From NCBI RefSeq assembly GCF_032248695.1, contig NZ_JAVHXC010000002.1, positions 124,001 to 188,000 on the forward strand: DNA of 64,000 nucleotides, in the 5' to 3' direction. The DNA is from Dietzia sp032248695. GTDB lineage: Bacteria; Actinomycetota; Actinomycetes; Mycobacteriales; Mycobacteriaceae. The notes beneath the pieces were generated by a model that saw nothing but the letters and a program-made list of their open reading frames with translations, did not search any database and was not told the DNA's origin. Positions 7,509 through 15,923 of this stretch are shown here, one piece after another; the stretch's first letter is position 1, and every line of letters begins with the position of its first letter. Made by a program: the position numbers and the translations under genes.

Positions 7509-7673
7509 ATGGCCCGTAACGACATCCGCCCCATCATCAAGCTGAAGTCCACGGCCGGCACCGGGTTCACGTACGTGACCCGGAAGAACCGTCGTAACAA
7601 CCCGGACCGCATCGTCCTCAAGAAGTTCGACCCGGTCGTCCGTAAGCACGTCGAATTCCGAGAGGAGCGCTGA
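7509..7673 (+). CDS. rpmG: 50S ribosomal protein L33 (zinc-independent type)
   Basis: A 54-residue L33 (MARNDIRPIIKLKSTAGTGF ... FDPVVRKHVEFREER) with no cysteine. It matches M. tuberculosis Rv2057c, the C- form. The ATG at 7509 follows the rpmB TGA by one base; a longer in-frame reading from 7455 lies inside rpmB and was rejected. Confidence 0.95.
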   Translation: MARNDIRPIIKLKSTAGTGFTYVTRKNRRNNPDRIVLKKFDPVVRKHVEFREER

Positions 7674-7676
7674 CCC

Positions 7677-7982
7677 GTGGCCAAGAAGTCCAAGATCGCG
7701 CGCAACGAGCAGCGCAAGGCCAAGGTCGCCCGGTTCGCCGAGCGCCGCGCCGAGCTCAAGGCTGTCATCAAGAACCCGGAGACCACGGACGAGGCCCGTC
7801 TCGAGGCCCAGACCGCTCTCAACAAGATGCCGCGTGACGCCTCGCCCGTGCGGGTGCGCAACCGCGACGTCGCCGACGGCCGCCCCCGCGGCTACATCCG
7901 CAAGTTCGGCCTCTCCCGCGTCCGCATGCGTGAGATGGCCCACCGTGGCGAGCTGCCCGGTGTCACGAAGTCGAGTTGGTGA
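7677..7982 (+). CDS. rpsN2: 30S ribosomal protein S14 (zinc-independent type)
   Basis: A 101-residue S14 of the long, cysteine-free type: MAKKSKIARNEQR, then RDASPVRVRNRD and GRPRGYIRKFGLSRVRMRE. The short zinc-binding S14 is 61 residues with two CxxC pairs; here those are absent. GTG start 3 nt after the rpmG stop. It corresponds to Rv2056c. Confidence 0.95.
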   Translation: MAKKSKIARNEQRKAKVARFAERRAELKAVIKNPETTDEARLEAQTALNKMPRDASPVRVRNRDVADGRPRGYIRKFGLSRVRMREMAHRGELPGVTKSSW

Positions 7983-7992
7983 GTAGGTAATC

Positions 7993-8250
7993 ATGGCTAA
8001 GGCACGTAGCACCCCGTCCAAGAAGGTCCGGGCCCAGGAGGGCCGCCGGCCCAAGAAGAACCCCTTGAAGGTCGCCGGCATCGAGACCGTCGACTACAAG
8101 GACGTCAACACCCTCCGCACGTTCATCTCCGACCGCGGCAAGATCCGTTCGCGCCGCGTCACCGGCCTCACGCCGCAGCAGCAGCGTCAGGTCGCCGTCG
8201 CGGTGAAGAACGCCCGCGAGATGGCCCTGCTGCCGTTCACCAGCCGCTGA
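7993..8250 (+). CDS. rpsR2: 30S ribosomal protein S18 (zinc-independent type)
   Basis: An 85-residue S18: a basic N-terminus, VDYKDVNTLRTFISDRGKIR, then VTGLTPQQQRQVAVAVKNAR and the family end REMALLPF. No cysteines. It corresponds to Rv2055c and closes the operon; a long hairpin follows at 8327-8377. Confidence 0.95.
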   Translation: MAKARSTPSKKVRAQEGRRPKKNPLKVAGIETVDYKDVNTLRTFISDRGKIRSRRVTGLTPQQQRQVAVAVKNAREMALLPFTSR

Positions 8251-8326
8251 GTCACCGCTCGGCGCGGTCGAACCGAACCGCCCGTCCCGCCCGCGGCGTC
8301 TAGACGTCGACTCAGGCAACAGCAAC

Positions 8327-8377
8327 CCGATCGGGGTCGTGTCTCCTCTCACCGAGGGAGTGCACGACCCCGATCGG
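8327..8377 (+). terminator. Hairpin ending the rpmB-rpsR operon
   Basis: CCGATCGGGGTCGTG (8327-8341) pairs perfectly with CACGACCCCGATCGG (8363-8377). The 21-nt loop can itself fold through CTC/GAG. It lies 77 nt after rpsR and 37 nt before the transporter gene. Confidence 0.75.
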
Positions 8378-8413
8378 CGTTACCTCCCCTCCCCCTGACC
8401 CAGGAGTCCGCCA

Positions 8414-9352
8414 GTGGCCGGCGTCCTCAACGGCTTCGCCGTCATCGTCGCCCTCGTCGCGTTGGGCTGGGTGCTCGCGCGCACCCTCGTCCTCGGTACC
8501 GACGCACGCCTGGTGCTCAACCGGCTCGTCTTCTTCGTGGCGACCCCGGCGCTGTTGTTCGACTCCCTCGCCCGCACCACCCTCGACCAGGTCTTCACCG
8601 GCGTGTTCGTGGTGTCGGCGGTCTCGGCGATCATCATCGCCCTCCTCTACATCGCCATCGCCCGTCTGTGGCTCCGGCGCCCCGCCGCGGATCTCATGGT
8701 GGGCGCGCTGTCCGCGGGGTACGTGAACTCGGCCAACCTCGGCATCCCGATCGCCCTGTACGTCCTGGGGGATCTGGGGTTCGTCATGCCGCTGCTGCTG
8801 TTCCAGGTGGTGGTGCTGCAGCCGGTCGCCATCGCGGTGCTCGAGCGGGCCGCCCGGGCCGAGGGTGCCGGCGGCGGGGGTGGCGCCCTGGCTGCCCTGT
8901 GGCAGTCGGTGCGCACGCCCATCGTGCTCGCCGCGCTGGCCGGCGTCGTCGTCGCCGCCCTGCCGTGGACCCCGCCGGATCCGCTCCTCGAGCCGGTGCA
9001 CCTGGTGGGCCAGATCTCCGTGCCCGGCGCGCTGCTGGTGTTCGGGATGTCGCTCTACGGGGTCAGGGTGCTCGAGGCCGGCGCCTCGCCGCGCCGCGAG
9101 ATCTTCCTCGCGAGCGTCCTCAAACTCATCGCCCACCCCGTGCTGGCCTACGCGATTGGCGCGTGGCTGCTGGGGATGCGCGACCACGAACTCCTCACCG
9201 TGGTCGTCGCGGCCGCGCTGCCCACGGCGCAGAACGTGCTGGTGGTGGCCACCCGTTACGGCCACGGCACCCTCCTGGCACGCGACTCCGCGGTGCTGAC
9301 GACGCTGGGTGCGCTGCCGGTCCTCTTGCTGGTCTCGGCCCTGCTGGCCTGA
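8414..9352 (+). CDS. AEC-family (auxin efflux carrier type) transporter
   Basis: A 312-residue membrane protein of the AEC/MdcF family, with about 8-10 hydrophobic helices. Visible family features are LNRLVFFVATPALLFDSLAR near the N-terminus and YVNSANLGIPIALYVLGD at about 107-124 (the Asn-rich motif), then a mirrored C-terminal half with ALPTAQNVLVVATRYG. Family members export organic acids, but the substrate cannot be told here. GTG start with AGGAG upstream. It stands alone, convergent with the catabolic operon. Confidence 0.85.
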   Translation: MAGVLNGFAVIVALVALGWVLARTLVLGTDARLVLNRLVFFVATPALLFDSLARTTLDQVFTGVFVVSAVSAIIIALLYIAIARLWLRRPAADLMVGALSAGYVNSANLGIPIALYVLGDLGFVMPLLLFQVVVLQPVAIAVLERAARAEGAGGGGGALAALWQSVRTPIVLAALAGVVVAALPWTPPDPLLEPVHLVGQISVPGALLVFGMSLYGVRVLEAGASPRREIFLASVLKLIAHPVLAYAIGAWLLGMRDHELLTVVVAAALPTAQNVLVVATRYGHGTLLARDSAVLTTLGALPVLLLVSALLA

Positions 9353-9367
9353 CGGGCCCCGCCGCGA

Positions 9368-10150
9368 TCAGGCGGCGCCCGCCGCGGCCAGGACGCCGGC
9401 GAACACGACCGCGTTGTTCACCCCGTGCAGCACCATCCCGGGCACGATCGAGCGGTACCACTCGGCCATCGCGCACAGCGAGATCCCCACGACCAGCAGG
9501 TACGGCAGCGCCGGCGGGACCATGTGGACGGCCGCGAAGACCGCCCCCGCGAGCGTGATCCCGGCGACCGCGCGGAACCGCGCTCTCACGGCGGGCAGGA
9601 CGATGCCGCGGAACACGACCTCCTCGACGGCCGGCACGAGCACGGCCACGGTGAGCAGCCCCAGCACGGCGACGGCGGGCCCCCCGGCGATGAGGTCGCC
9701 GATCGCCTCGCCCCCGGGATCGTCCTCCACGGCTCCGGCGCCGAGCGGGACGAGCACGATCGCGGACGCGGCCGCGCCGCCGACCATCACCGCGGGGATC
9801 TGCCACGCCAGGTGCCACGGCGAGCGGTCCGGCCGTCGCACCCCCACGTCGGCCCACCCGAGGCCGCGGCGCCGCAGGAGGTGGATCCGTACGGCGACGA
9901 GCGCGACCACCGCGGTGCCGGCGAGGACGACCAGCGCGAGGGTCGCGGGATCGGGGCGGCCGGCGCCGACCGTGCGCACGGCGAGGAGCCCCAGGAGGAC
10001 GACGACGACGAGGGCCGCCACGTACCCGAGGACCCACGCCAACGCGGACAGCGCCACCCGGCCGCGGACCGGTGTGGTCCAGAGTCCGGGGGCGCTGTGG
10101 CCGCGTGGGGCACGTCCGGGCGGGGGCCCGGTCGGCGGTGGTGTCGTCAC
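9368..10150 (-). CDS. CPBP-family intramembrane metalloprotease
   Basis: A 260-residue integral membrane protein with about 7-8 helices. It has the CPBP/Rce1 motifs: EEVVFRG (EExxxR), FAAVHM and MVLHGVNNAVVF with the second His and Asn. In bacteria the family includes proteases linked to prenyl or peptide processing and bacteriocin immunity. Its GTG start overlaps the scoB stop by 4 nt, so it is the last gene of the acyl-CoA operon, though no functional link is evident. Confidence 0.85.
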   Translation of the reverse strand: MTTPPPTGPPPGRAPRGHSAPGLWTTPVRGRVALSALAWVLGYVAALVVVVLLGLLAVRTVGAGRPDPATLALVVLAGTAVVALVAVRIHLLRRRGLGWADVGVRRPDRSPWHLAWQIPAVMVGGAAASAIVLVPLGAGAVEDDPGGEAIGDLIAGGPAVAVLGLLTVAVLVPAVEEVVFRGIVLPAVRARFRAVAGITLAGAVFAAVHMVPPALPYLLVVGISLCAMAEWYRSIVPGMVLHGVNNAVVFAGVLAAAGAA

Positions 10151-10836
10151 CTCTGCTCGGCGGTCGCCCGGAGCTCGTCGGAGACGCGGAACGGGGCGTC
10201 GGTGGCGGCGGTGATCTGCTCGAGGCTCACCCCGTCGACCAGTTCGATGAGCGTGAGCCCGTCGGCGTCACGGTCGAACACGCCGAGTTCGGTGATGATC
10301 CGGTCGACGCAGCCCAGCCCGGTGAGCGGCAGGGTGATCTCGGAGACGATCTTGGAGGAGCCGTTCTTGGCGACCTGGTCCATCACCACCACGATCCGGC
10401 GGGCGCCCACCACGAGGTCCATGGCGCCGCCCATGCCCTTGACCATGGCGCCCGGCACCATCCAGTTGGCGATGTCGCCGGCGGGGTTGACCTCCATGGC
10501 CCCGAGGATCGCGACGTCGATCTTGCCGGAGCGGATCATGCCGAAGCTCATCGCGGAGTCGAAGATCGCCGAGCCGGGCAGGGTCGTCACGGTCTCCTTG
10601 CCGGCGTTGATGAGGTCGGGGTCGACGTGGTCCGGGTGCGGGTAGGGGCCGATGCCGAGCAGCCCGTTCTCGGACTGCAGGGTGACGTTGACGCCCTGCG
10701 GCACGTAGTTCGGCACGAGGGTGGGCAGGCCGATCCCGAGATTGACGTACTGACCGTCCTCGAGTTCGAGGGCCGCGCGGGCGGCCATGGCCTTGCGGTC
10801 GCGCCCGAGCCGGGCGGGGGTGGCGGCGGTGCTCAT
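10147..10836 (-). CDS. scoB: CoA-transferase subunit B (3-oxoacid type)
   Basis: A 229-residue beta subunit of a two-subunit class I CoA-transferase, which moves CoA from succinyl-CoA to acetoacetate or another acid. Motifs: YVNLGIGLPTLVPNYVP near residue 30, then SENGLLGIGP with the catalytic Glu of the family (SENG), and GAMEVNPAGDIANW. It follows scoA with a 1-nt overlap (TGATG). In M. tuberculosis the equivalent pair (Rv2503c/Rv2504c) lies in the leucine/itaconate cluster, so acetoacetate or itaconate activation is plausible. Confidence 0.92.
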   Translation of the reverse strand: MSTAATPARLGRDRKAMAARAALELEDGQYVNLGIGLPTLVPNYVPQGVNVTLQSENGLLGIGPYPHPDHVDPDLINAGKETVTTLPGSAIFDSAMSFGMIRSGKIDVAILGAMEVNPAGDIANWMVPGAMVKGMGGAMDLVVGARRIVVVMDQVAKNGSSKIVSEITLPLTGLGCVDRIITELGVFDRDADGLTLIELVDGVSLEQITAATDAPFRVSDELRATAEQR

Positions 10837-11612
10837 CAGCGCTGTCCTTCCGTGGGCGGGGTGGTGGTGGTCTTCTCGATCCACTTGGTCTGCGCGACCT
10901 GCTCCGGGGTCAGCTCGACCAGGCGGTGGACGAAGATCCCGGGCAGGTGGATGTCGTCGGGCGCGAGTTCCCCGACCTCCACGACCTCCTCGGCCTCGAC
11001 GATGCACACGCGTCCGGCCATCGCGGCCAGGGGCGAGAAGTTACGCGCGGTGAGGTTGAACCGCAGGTTGCCGCTGCGGTCGGCCACCGCGGCCCGCACC
11101 AGCGAGTAGTCGGCCTCGATGGCCTGCTCGAGGACGTGGGTCTCGCCGCGGATCTCGCGGGTCTCCTTGGGCGGGGAGGCCACGGCGACGCCGCCGTCGG
11201 AGTCGTACTTCCACGGCATCCCGCCGTCGGCGACGAACGTGCCCACGCCGGTACGCGTGTAGAACGCCCCGATCCCGGAGCCGCCTGCGCGCATCCGCTC
11301 GGCCAGCGTGCCCTGCGGGGTGAGCTCCACCTCGAGCTCACCGGACAGGTACTGCCGGGCGAACTCCTTGTTCTCCCCCACGTAGGACGCGACGATGCGG
11401 CGCAGTTTGCCGCTCTCGAGCAGGATCCCCAGGCCCTTGCCGTCGACGCCGGCGTTGTTGGAGAACACCTCGAAGTCCCCCACGTCGCGGGCGGCGAGCG
11501 CCTCGATCACGATCTGCGGGATCCCGCACAGGCCGAAACCGCCGGCGGCGATCGACGCCCCGTCGGGGATGTCCGCGACGGCCTCGGCCGCGGTCATGAG
11601 TTTGCTGGACAT
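10836..11612 (-). CDS. scoA: CoA-transferase subunit A (3-oxoacid type)
   Basis: A 258-residue alpha subunit, partner of ScoB. The CoA-binding motif GGFGLCGIPQIVIEAL stands at about 23-38, and FEVFSNNAGVDGKGLG and LTPQGTLAERMRAGG are typical. It lies 31 nt after fadD35. In leucine breakdown the final lyase yields acetoacetate and acetyl-CoA, so a transferase that activates acetoacetate fits the operon. Confidence 0.93.
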   Translation of the reverse strand: MSSKLMTAAEAVADIPDGASIAAGGFGLCGIPQIVIEALAARDVGDFEVFSNNAGVDGKGLGILLESGKLRRIVASYVGENKEFARQYLSGELEVELTPQGTLAERMRAGGSGIGAFYTRTGVGTFVADGGMPWKYDSDGGVAVASPPKETREIRGETHVLEQAIEADYSLVRAAVADRSGNLRFNLTARNFSPLAAMAGRVCIVEAEEVVEVGELAPDDIHLPGIFVHRLVELTPEQVAQTKWIEKTTTTPPTEGQR

Positions 11613-11643
11613 TCACCACTCCTTGGATTGGACGGGCGGGCGG

Positions 11644-13293
11644 TCAGGCGATGCCGAGGATCTCGATGGCGCTCTTGCGCATGTCGACCTTGCGCACCTT
11701 GCCGGTGACCGTCATGGGGAACTCGTCCACCACGTGGACGTACTTCGGGATCTTGTGCCGCGCGAGCTTGCCGGTCGCGAACTCGCGGACCTCCTCGGCG
11801 GTGAGGTCGTCGCGTCCGGGCTTGAGCCGGACCCACGCCATGAGTTCCTCCCCGTACTTGGGGTCGGGCACGCCGATCACCTGCGCGTCGAGGATGTCGG
11901 GGTGGGTGTAGAGGAACTCCTCCACCTCACGCGGGTAGATGTTCTCCCCGCCGCGGATCACCATGTCCTTGATGCGGCCGGTGATCCGCACGTAGCCGTC
12001 GTCGTCCATCTCGCCGATGTCCCCGGTGTGCATCCACCCGTCCTCGTCGAGCGCCTCGGCGGTCTTGTCCGGCTGCTCCCAGTAGCCGAGCATGACGCTG
12101 TAGCCGCGGGTGCAGAACTCACCGGCCTCCCCGCGCGGGAGCGTCTCACCGGTGGAGGGGTCGACGATCTTGATCTCCAGGTGCGGCCCGACGCGGCCCA
12201 CGGTGGACACGCGCCGGTCCAGCGAGTCGTCGGAGCGGGTCTGGGTGGACACGGGCGAGGTCTCGGTCATGCCGTAGCAGATCGACACCTCGTCCATGTT
12301 CATCCGCTCGATCACCTGGCGCATCGTGGACTCCGGGCACGGCGACCCCGCCATGATGCCGGTCCGCAGGGTCGACAGGTCGTAGGAGTCGAAGTCCTCC
12401 AGCGCGAGCTCGGCGATGAACATCGTCGGCACCCCGTACAGGCTCGTGCACTTCTCCTGCTCGACCGCCTTCAGCGACGCGACCGGGTCGAAGGCGGGGG
12501 CCGGGATGACCATGCACGCGCCGTGCGTGGTGCACGCGAGGTTGCCCATGACCATGCCGAAGCAGTGGTAGAAGGGCACCGGGATGCACACCCGGTCCCG
12601 CTCGGAGTAGTTGATGAGCTCGCCGACGAAGTAGCCGTTGTTGAGGATGTTCGAGTGCGAGAGCGTCGCACCCTTGGGGAAGCCGGTGGTCCCGGAGGTG
12701 TACTGGATGTTGATCGGGTCGTGGTTCGTCAGGGTCCCGCGGATGCCCGCGAGGACGTCCGCGTCGGTCGGGCCGGAGACCATCGCCTCCCACTCCTCGT
12801 CACCGAAGAGCACCACGAGTTCCAGATCCGGGCAGTTCGGCTGGACCTGCGCGAGCATCCCCGTGTAGTCGGAGTCCTTGAACTGCGGCGCCGCGATCAC
12901 GGCCTTGATCCCGGCCTGCGTGAGCACGAACTCGAGCTCGTGGACGCGGTAGGACGGGTTGATGTTGACCAGCACGGCACCGATCTCCGCGGTGGCGTAC
13001 TGGACCATCACCCACTCCCACCGGTTGGGCGACCAGATGCCCACCCGGTCGCCGGCGCGGATGCCGAGCCGGTGCAGTCCCGAGGCGAGCCGCCGGACGT
13101 CGGCGTGGAACTCGTCGTAGGTCCAGCGCCGGCCGGACTGGACGTCGACGAGCGCGTCCCGGTCCCCGAACCGCTCGACGGTCGCCGCGAGGTTGTCCGG
13201 GATCGTCTCGGTGAGCAGCGGGACGTCGGTCTCCCCGCGCGTGTGCGACAGGGCGGGGTCGAGGGGGGTGGAATCGAGATCGGTGGTGGTCAT
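11644..13293 (-). CDS. fadD35: Acyl-CoA synthetase, FadD35-like
   Basis: A 549-residue AMP-forming acid-CoA ligase that activates a carboxylic acid by adenylation and thioesterification. The phosphate-binding motif YTSGTTGFPKGATLSHSN is near residue 198; other core motifs are YGMTETSPV, GYWEQPDKTAEA with GWMHTGDIG, and GRIKDMVIRGGENIYPREVE; the C-terminal catalytic Lys lies in VTGKVRKVDMR. It lies between citE and scoA, as fadD35 (Rv2505c) lies beside scoA in M. tuberculosis. The substrate is unknown; a short branched or medium-chain acid fits the context. Confidence 0.9.
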   Translation of the reverse strand: MTTTDLDSTPLDPALSHTRGETDVPLLTETIPDNLAATVERFGDRDALVDVQSGRRWTYDEFHADVRRLASGLHRLGIRAGDRVGIWSPNRWEWVMVQYATAEIGAVLVNINPSYRVHELEFVLTQAGIKAVIAAPQFKDSDYTGMLAQVQPNCPDLELVVLFGDEEWEAMVSGPTDADVLAGIRGTLTNHDPINIQYTSGTTGFPKGATLSHSNILNNGYFVGELINYSERDRVCIPVPFYHCFGMVMGNLACTTHGACMVIPAPAFDPVASLKAVEQEKCTSLYGVPTMFIAELALEDFDSYDLSTLRTGIMAGSPCPESTMRQVIERMNMDEVSICYGMTETSPVSTQTRSDDSLDRRVSTVGRVGPHLEIKIVDPSTGETLPRGEAGEFCTRGYSVMLGYWEQPDKTAEALDEDGWMHTGDIGEMDDDGYVRITGRIKDMVIRGGENIYPREVEEFLYTHPDILDAQVIGVPDPKYGEELMAWVRLKPGRDDLTAEEVREFATGKLARHKIPKYVHVVDEFPMTVTGKVRKVDMRKSAIEILGIA

Positions 13294-13354
13294 CTCGGTA
13301 CTCCTTGAGGGCGGGGCCGTCTGGCCCGGGGACGTCAGGGTCAGATGCTGGGGG

Positions 13355-14221
13355 TCACGGGGACACGGCCGCGGCGCGACGCATCGTCGCCTCGGCCTGG
13401 CGGAAGACGGGACCGTCGACCATGCGCCCGTCCAGCTGGAAGACGCCCTGGTTGTGCTCCGCGGCGGCGAGGACCTTCCGGGCCCAGGCCACCTCGTCGT
13501 CGTCGGGCGCGTATGCCTGTCGCACCACCGCCACCTGGGACGGGTGGATGCAGGCGGTACCGGAGAACCCCAGGGCCACGGCGTCGAGCGCCTCGGCGCG
13601 CTGACCGTCGGTGTCGGCGATGTCGAGGTGGACCGAGTCCACCGCCCACCGGCCGAACGCCGCGGCGGCGAGCGCCACCCGGGCGCGGGCGTGCCGGGGC
13701 ACGTCGCGGTACTCGCCCGCCACGCGGGGGCCGCCCGCCTCGGCGGTCGAGAACCGGCTGGTCGAGCCGCCCATCGCGGCGAGCAGGTCCTCGGCCCCCC
13801 ACATCATCCCCGCGCAGCCCGGTGCCGAGGCGATCTCCTCGGCGCGGACCACGCCCAGCGGCGTCTCCACCAGGGCGAGGATCGCCGCCCCGGTCGCCGC
13901 GTGGACGTCGGCCACCTGCGCGGCCGACTCCGTCTTGGCGAGCATGACGCAGCGGTAACCCGTCTCCGCGACGGCCTCGAGGTCCGCGTCGTGGTCCTCG
14001 GTGCCCACCGGGTTGACGCGCACGATCGTGCGCTCCGGGTCCAGGGCCGAGGCACGCAGCGCGTCCCTCGCCGCCGGGCGGCCCGCGGGCGCGACGGCGT
14101 CCTCGAGGTCGAGGATCACCACGTCCGCGCGGTCGGCGGCCTTGCCGTACCGCTCGGGCCGGTCGGCCGGGCAGAACAGCAGCGCGGGCCCCGGCGGGAC
14201 CCAGGTCGGGGCGGGGGTCAT
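13355..14221 (-). CDS. citE: CitE-like beta-hydroxyacyl-CoA lyase
   Basis: A 288-residue HpcH/HpaI-CitE fold lyase. Seen are GPALLFCPADRPERYGKA at the N-terminus, LEDAVAP with the metal-binding acid, RVNPVGTEDHDADLEAV, LVETPLGVV (catalytic Glu) and GAEDLLA. The M. tuberculosis counterpart Rv2498c is a lyase that cleaves (R)-HMG-CoA in leucine breakdown and (S)-citramalyl-CoA in itaconate breakdown. No citF/citD genes are present, so this is not citrate lyase. Its ATG overlaps the stop of the MaoC gene. Confidence 0.9.
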   Translation of the reverse strand: MTPAPTWVPPGPALLFCPADRPERYGKAADRADVVILDLEDAVAPAGRPAARDALRASALDPERTIVRVNPVGTEDHDADLEAVAETGYRCVMLAKTESAAQVADVHAATGAAILALVETPLGVVRAEEIASAPGCAGMMWGAEDLLAAMGGSTSRFSTAEAGGPRVAGEYRDVPRHARARVALAAAAFGRWAVDSVHLDIADTDGQRAEALDAVALGFSGTACIHPSQVAVVRQAYAPDDDEVAWARKVLAAAEHNQGVFQLDGRMVDGPVFRQAEATMRRAAAVSP

Positions 14222-14781
14222 GCCGTCCCCTCCCCCGCCTGCGCGTCCGGCGTGGCCGTGCCCGACCCCGCCGGCCGCTTGCGCACGAGGGTCTTGCGGA
14301 CCGCGCGCGCGACGACGTCGCCGTGCTGGTTACGGCCGATGTGCTCGAGGGTGACGATCCCCTCGCCCGGCCGCGACTTCGACTCCCGCTTGTCCGTGCA
14401 CACGGTCTCCGCGTACAGCGTGTCGCCGTGCAGCACCGGCTTGGGGAAGCTCACCTCGGAGAACCCGAGGTTGGCCACGATCGTGCCCTGGGTCAGCTGC
14501 GCGACCGACAGGCCCACCAGCGTGGACAGGGTGTGCATCGAGTTCATCAGGCGCTCGCCGCCGAAGCCCGGCTGCTCGGCCGACCACGCGGCGTCCAGGT
14601 GCAGCGCCTGGGTGTTCATGGTGAGCGTCGTGAACAGGACGTTGTCCGTCTCGGTCATGGTGCGGCCGGGGCGGTGCAGGTAGGCGGTGCCGACCTCGTA
14701 CTCCTCGAACCACAGACCGCGCTGGACGACCTGCTTGCGCTGCCCGTTCACAGCCTGATCACCCCCGGCCTGATCGCTCAC
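14218..14781 (-). CDS. MaoC-family enoyl-CoA hydratase
   Basis: A 187-residue hot-dog fold protein. GLWFEEYEVGTAYLHRPGRT followed by TETDNVLFTTLTMN and ALHLDAAWSAEQPGFG show the MaoC hydratase motif (Asp and His active site in the D..N..H region), and VSFPKPVLHGDTLYAET is typical. In the related M. tuberculosis cluster Rv2499c is assigned to hydration of methylglutaconyl-CoA or mesaconyl-type thioesters, one step before the CitE-like lyase. GTG start overlapping the fadE19 stop. Confidence 0.9.
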   Translation of the reverse strand: MSDQAGGDQAVNGQRKQVVQRGLWFEEYEVGTAYLHRPGRTMTETDNVLFTTLTMNTQALHLDAAWSAEQPGFGGERLMNSMHTLSTLVGLSVAQLTQGTIVANLGFSEVSFPKPVLHGDTLYAETVCTDKRESKSRPGEGIVTLEHIGRNQHGDVVARAVRKTLVRKRPAGSGTATPDAQAGEGTA

Positions 14782-15923
14782 AGCCCCAACCCCCGGGCGA
14801 TGAGCATGAGCTGCACCTCGGTGGTGCCCTCACCGATCTCGAGGATCTTGGAGTCACGGTAGTGCCGCGCCACCGGGTACTCGTTCATGAAGCCGTAGCC
14901 GCCGTGGATCTGGGTGGCGTCGCGGGCGTTGTCCATCGCCGCCTCGGAGGCGACCATCTTGGCGATCGCGGCCTCCTTCTTGAACGGCTTGCCGGCGAGC
15001 ATGAGACGCGCCGCCTCGTAGTAGGCGCACCGGGCGGTGTGCGCGCGGGCCTCCATGCGAGCGATCTTGAACGAGATCGCCTGGAACTCGCCGATCTTGC
15101 GGCCCATCGATTCGCGCTCCCGGGCGTACTTCACCGACTCGTCCACACAGCCCTGCGCGGCGCCGGTGGCCACGGCGGCGATCGCGACGCGGCCCTCGTC
15201 GAGGATCGACAGGAAGTTCGCGTACCCACGCCCCTCCTCGCCGAGCAGGTTCTCCACCGGCACGCGCGCGTCCGCGAACGTCAACGGGTGGGTGTCGGAG
15301 GAGTTCCAGCCGACCTTGTCGTAGGCCGGCTCGGCCGTGAACCCGGGCGTGCCGGCCGGGACGATGATCGTCGAGATCTCCTTCTTGCCGTTCTCGCGCA
15401 CGCCGGTGACCGCGGTGACGGTGACCAGGGAGGTGATGTCGGTGCCGGAGTTGGTGATGAACTGCTTGTTGCCGTTGATCACCCACTCGTCGCCGTCCCG
15501 CTTGGCGGTGGTCTTGGTGGCACCGGCATCCGACCCCGCGCCCGGCTCGGTCAGCCCGAATCCGGCGAGCTTCCGGCCCGCGGCAAGGTCCGGCAGCCAC
15601 GTCTCGCGCTGGGCGTCGGTGCCGAAGTGGTAGATCGGCATCGCGCCCAGACCCACGCCCGCCTCGAGCGTCATGGCGGTCGACTGGTCGACGCGGCCCA
15701 GCTCCTCCAGAGCCAGGGCGAGCGCGAAGTAGTCACCGCCCATGCCGCCGAACTCCTCGGGGAACGGCAGGCCGAACAGTCCCATGTCGCCCATCTGCGC
15801 CACGACCTCGTACGGGAAGGTGTGGTTGCGGTCGTGCTCGGCGGAGGCCGGGGCCACCACCTTGTCGGCGAACTCGGCGACCGTCGACTTGAGGTCCGCG
15901 TAGTGCTCTTCCAACTCAGGCAT
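14778..15923 (-). CDS. fadE19: Acyl-CoA dehydrogenase, FadE19-like (isovaleryl-CoA type)
   Basis: A 381-residue flavoprotein dehydrogenase. It has the two ACAD signatures: GFGLTEPGAGSDAGATKTTA (about 129-148) and the C-terminal QIHGGYGFMNEYPVARHYRDS. The start MPELEEHYADL at 15923 gives the usual family length; the accA1 stop lies inside its first codons (8-nt overlap). Next to methylcrotonyl-CoA carboxylase genes it most likely oxidises isovaleryl-CoA in leucine breakdown, as proposed for Rv2500c. Confidence 0.92.
   Translation of the reverse strand: MPELEEHYADLKSTVAEFADKVVAPASAEHDRNHTFPYEVVAQMGDMGLFGLPFPEEFGGMGGDYFALALALEELGRVDQSTAMTLEAGVGLGAMPIYHFGTDAQRETWLPDLAAGRKLAGFGLTEPGAGSDAGATKTTAKRDGDEWVINGNKQFITNSGTDITSLVTVTAVTGVRENGKKEISTIIVPAGTPGFTAEPAYDKVGWNSSDTHPLTFADARVPVENLLGEEGRGYANFLSILDEGRVAIAAVATGAAQGCVDESVKYARERESMGRKIGEFQAISFKIARMEARAHTARCAYYEAARLMLAGKPFKKEAAIAKMVASEAAMDNARDATQIHGGYGFMNEYPVARHYRDSKILEIGEGTTEVQLMLIARGLGL

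Noticed and set aside
13355..14221. Citrate lyase beta subunit as function of the CitE-like gene
   Set aside because: No citD or citF genes are near; the context fits the Rv2498c-type beta-hydroxyacyl-CoA lyase.
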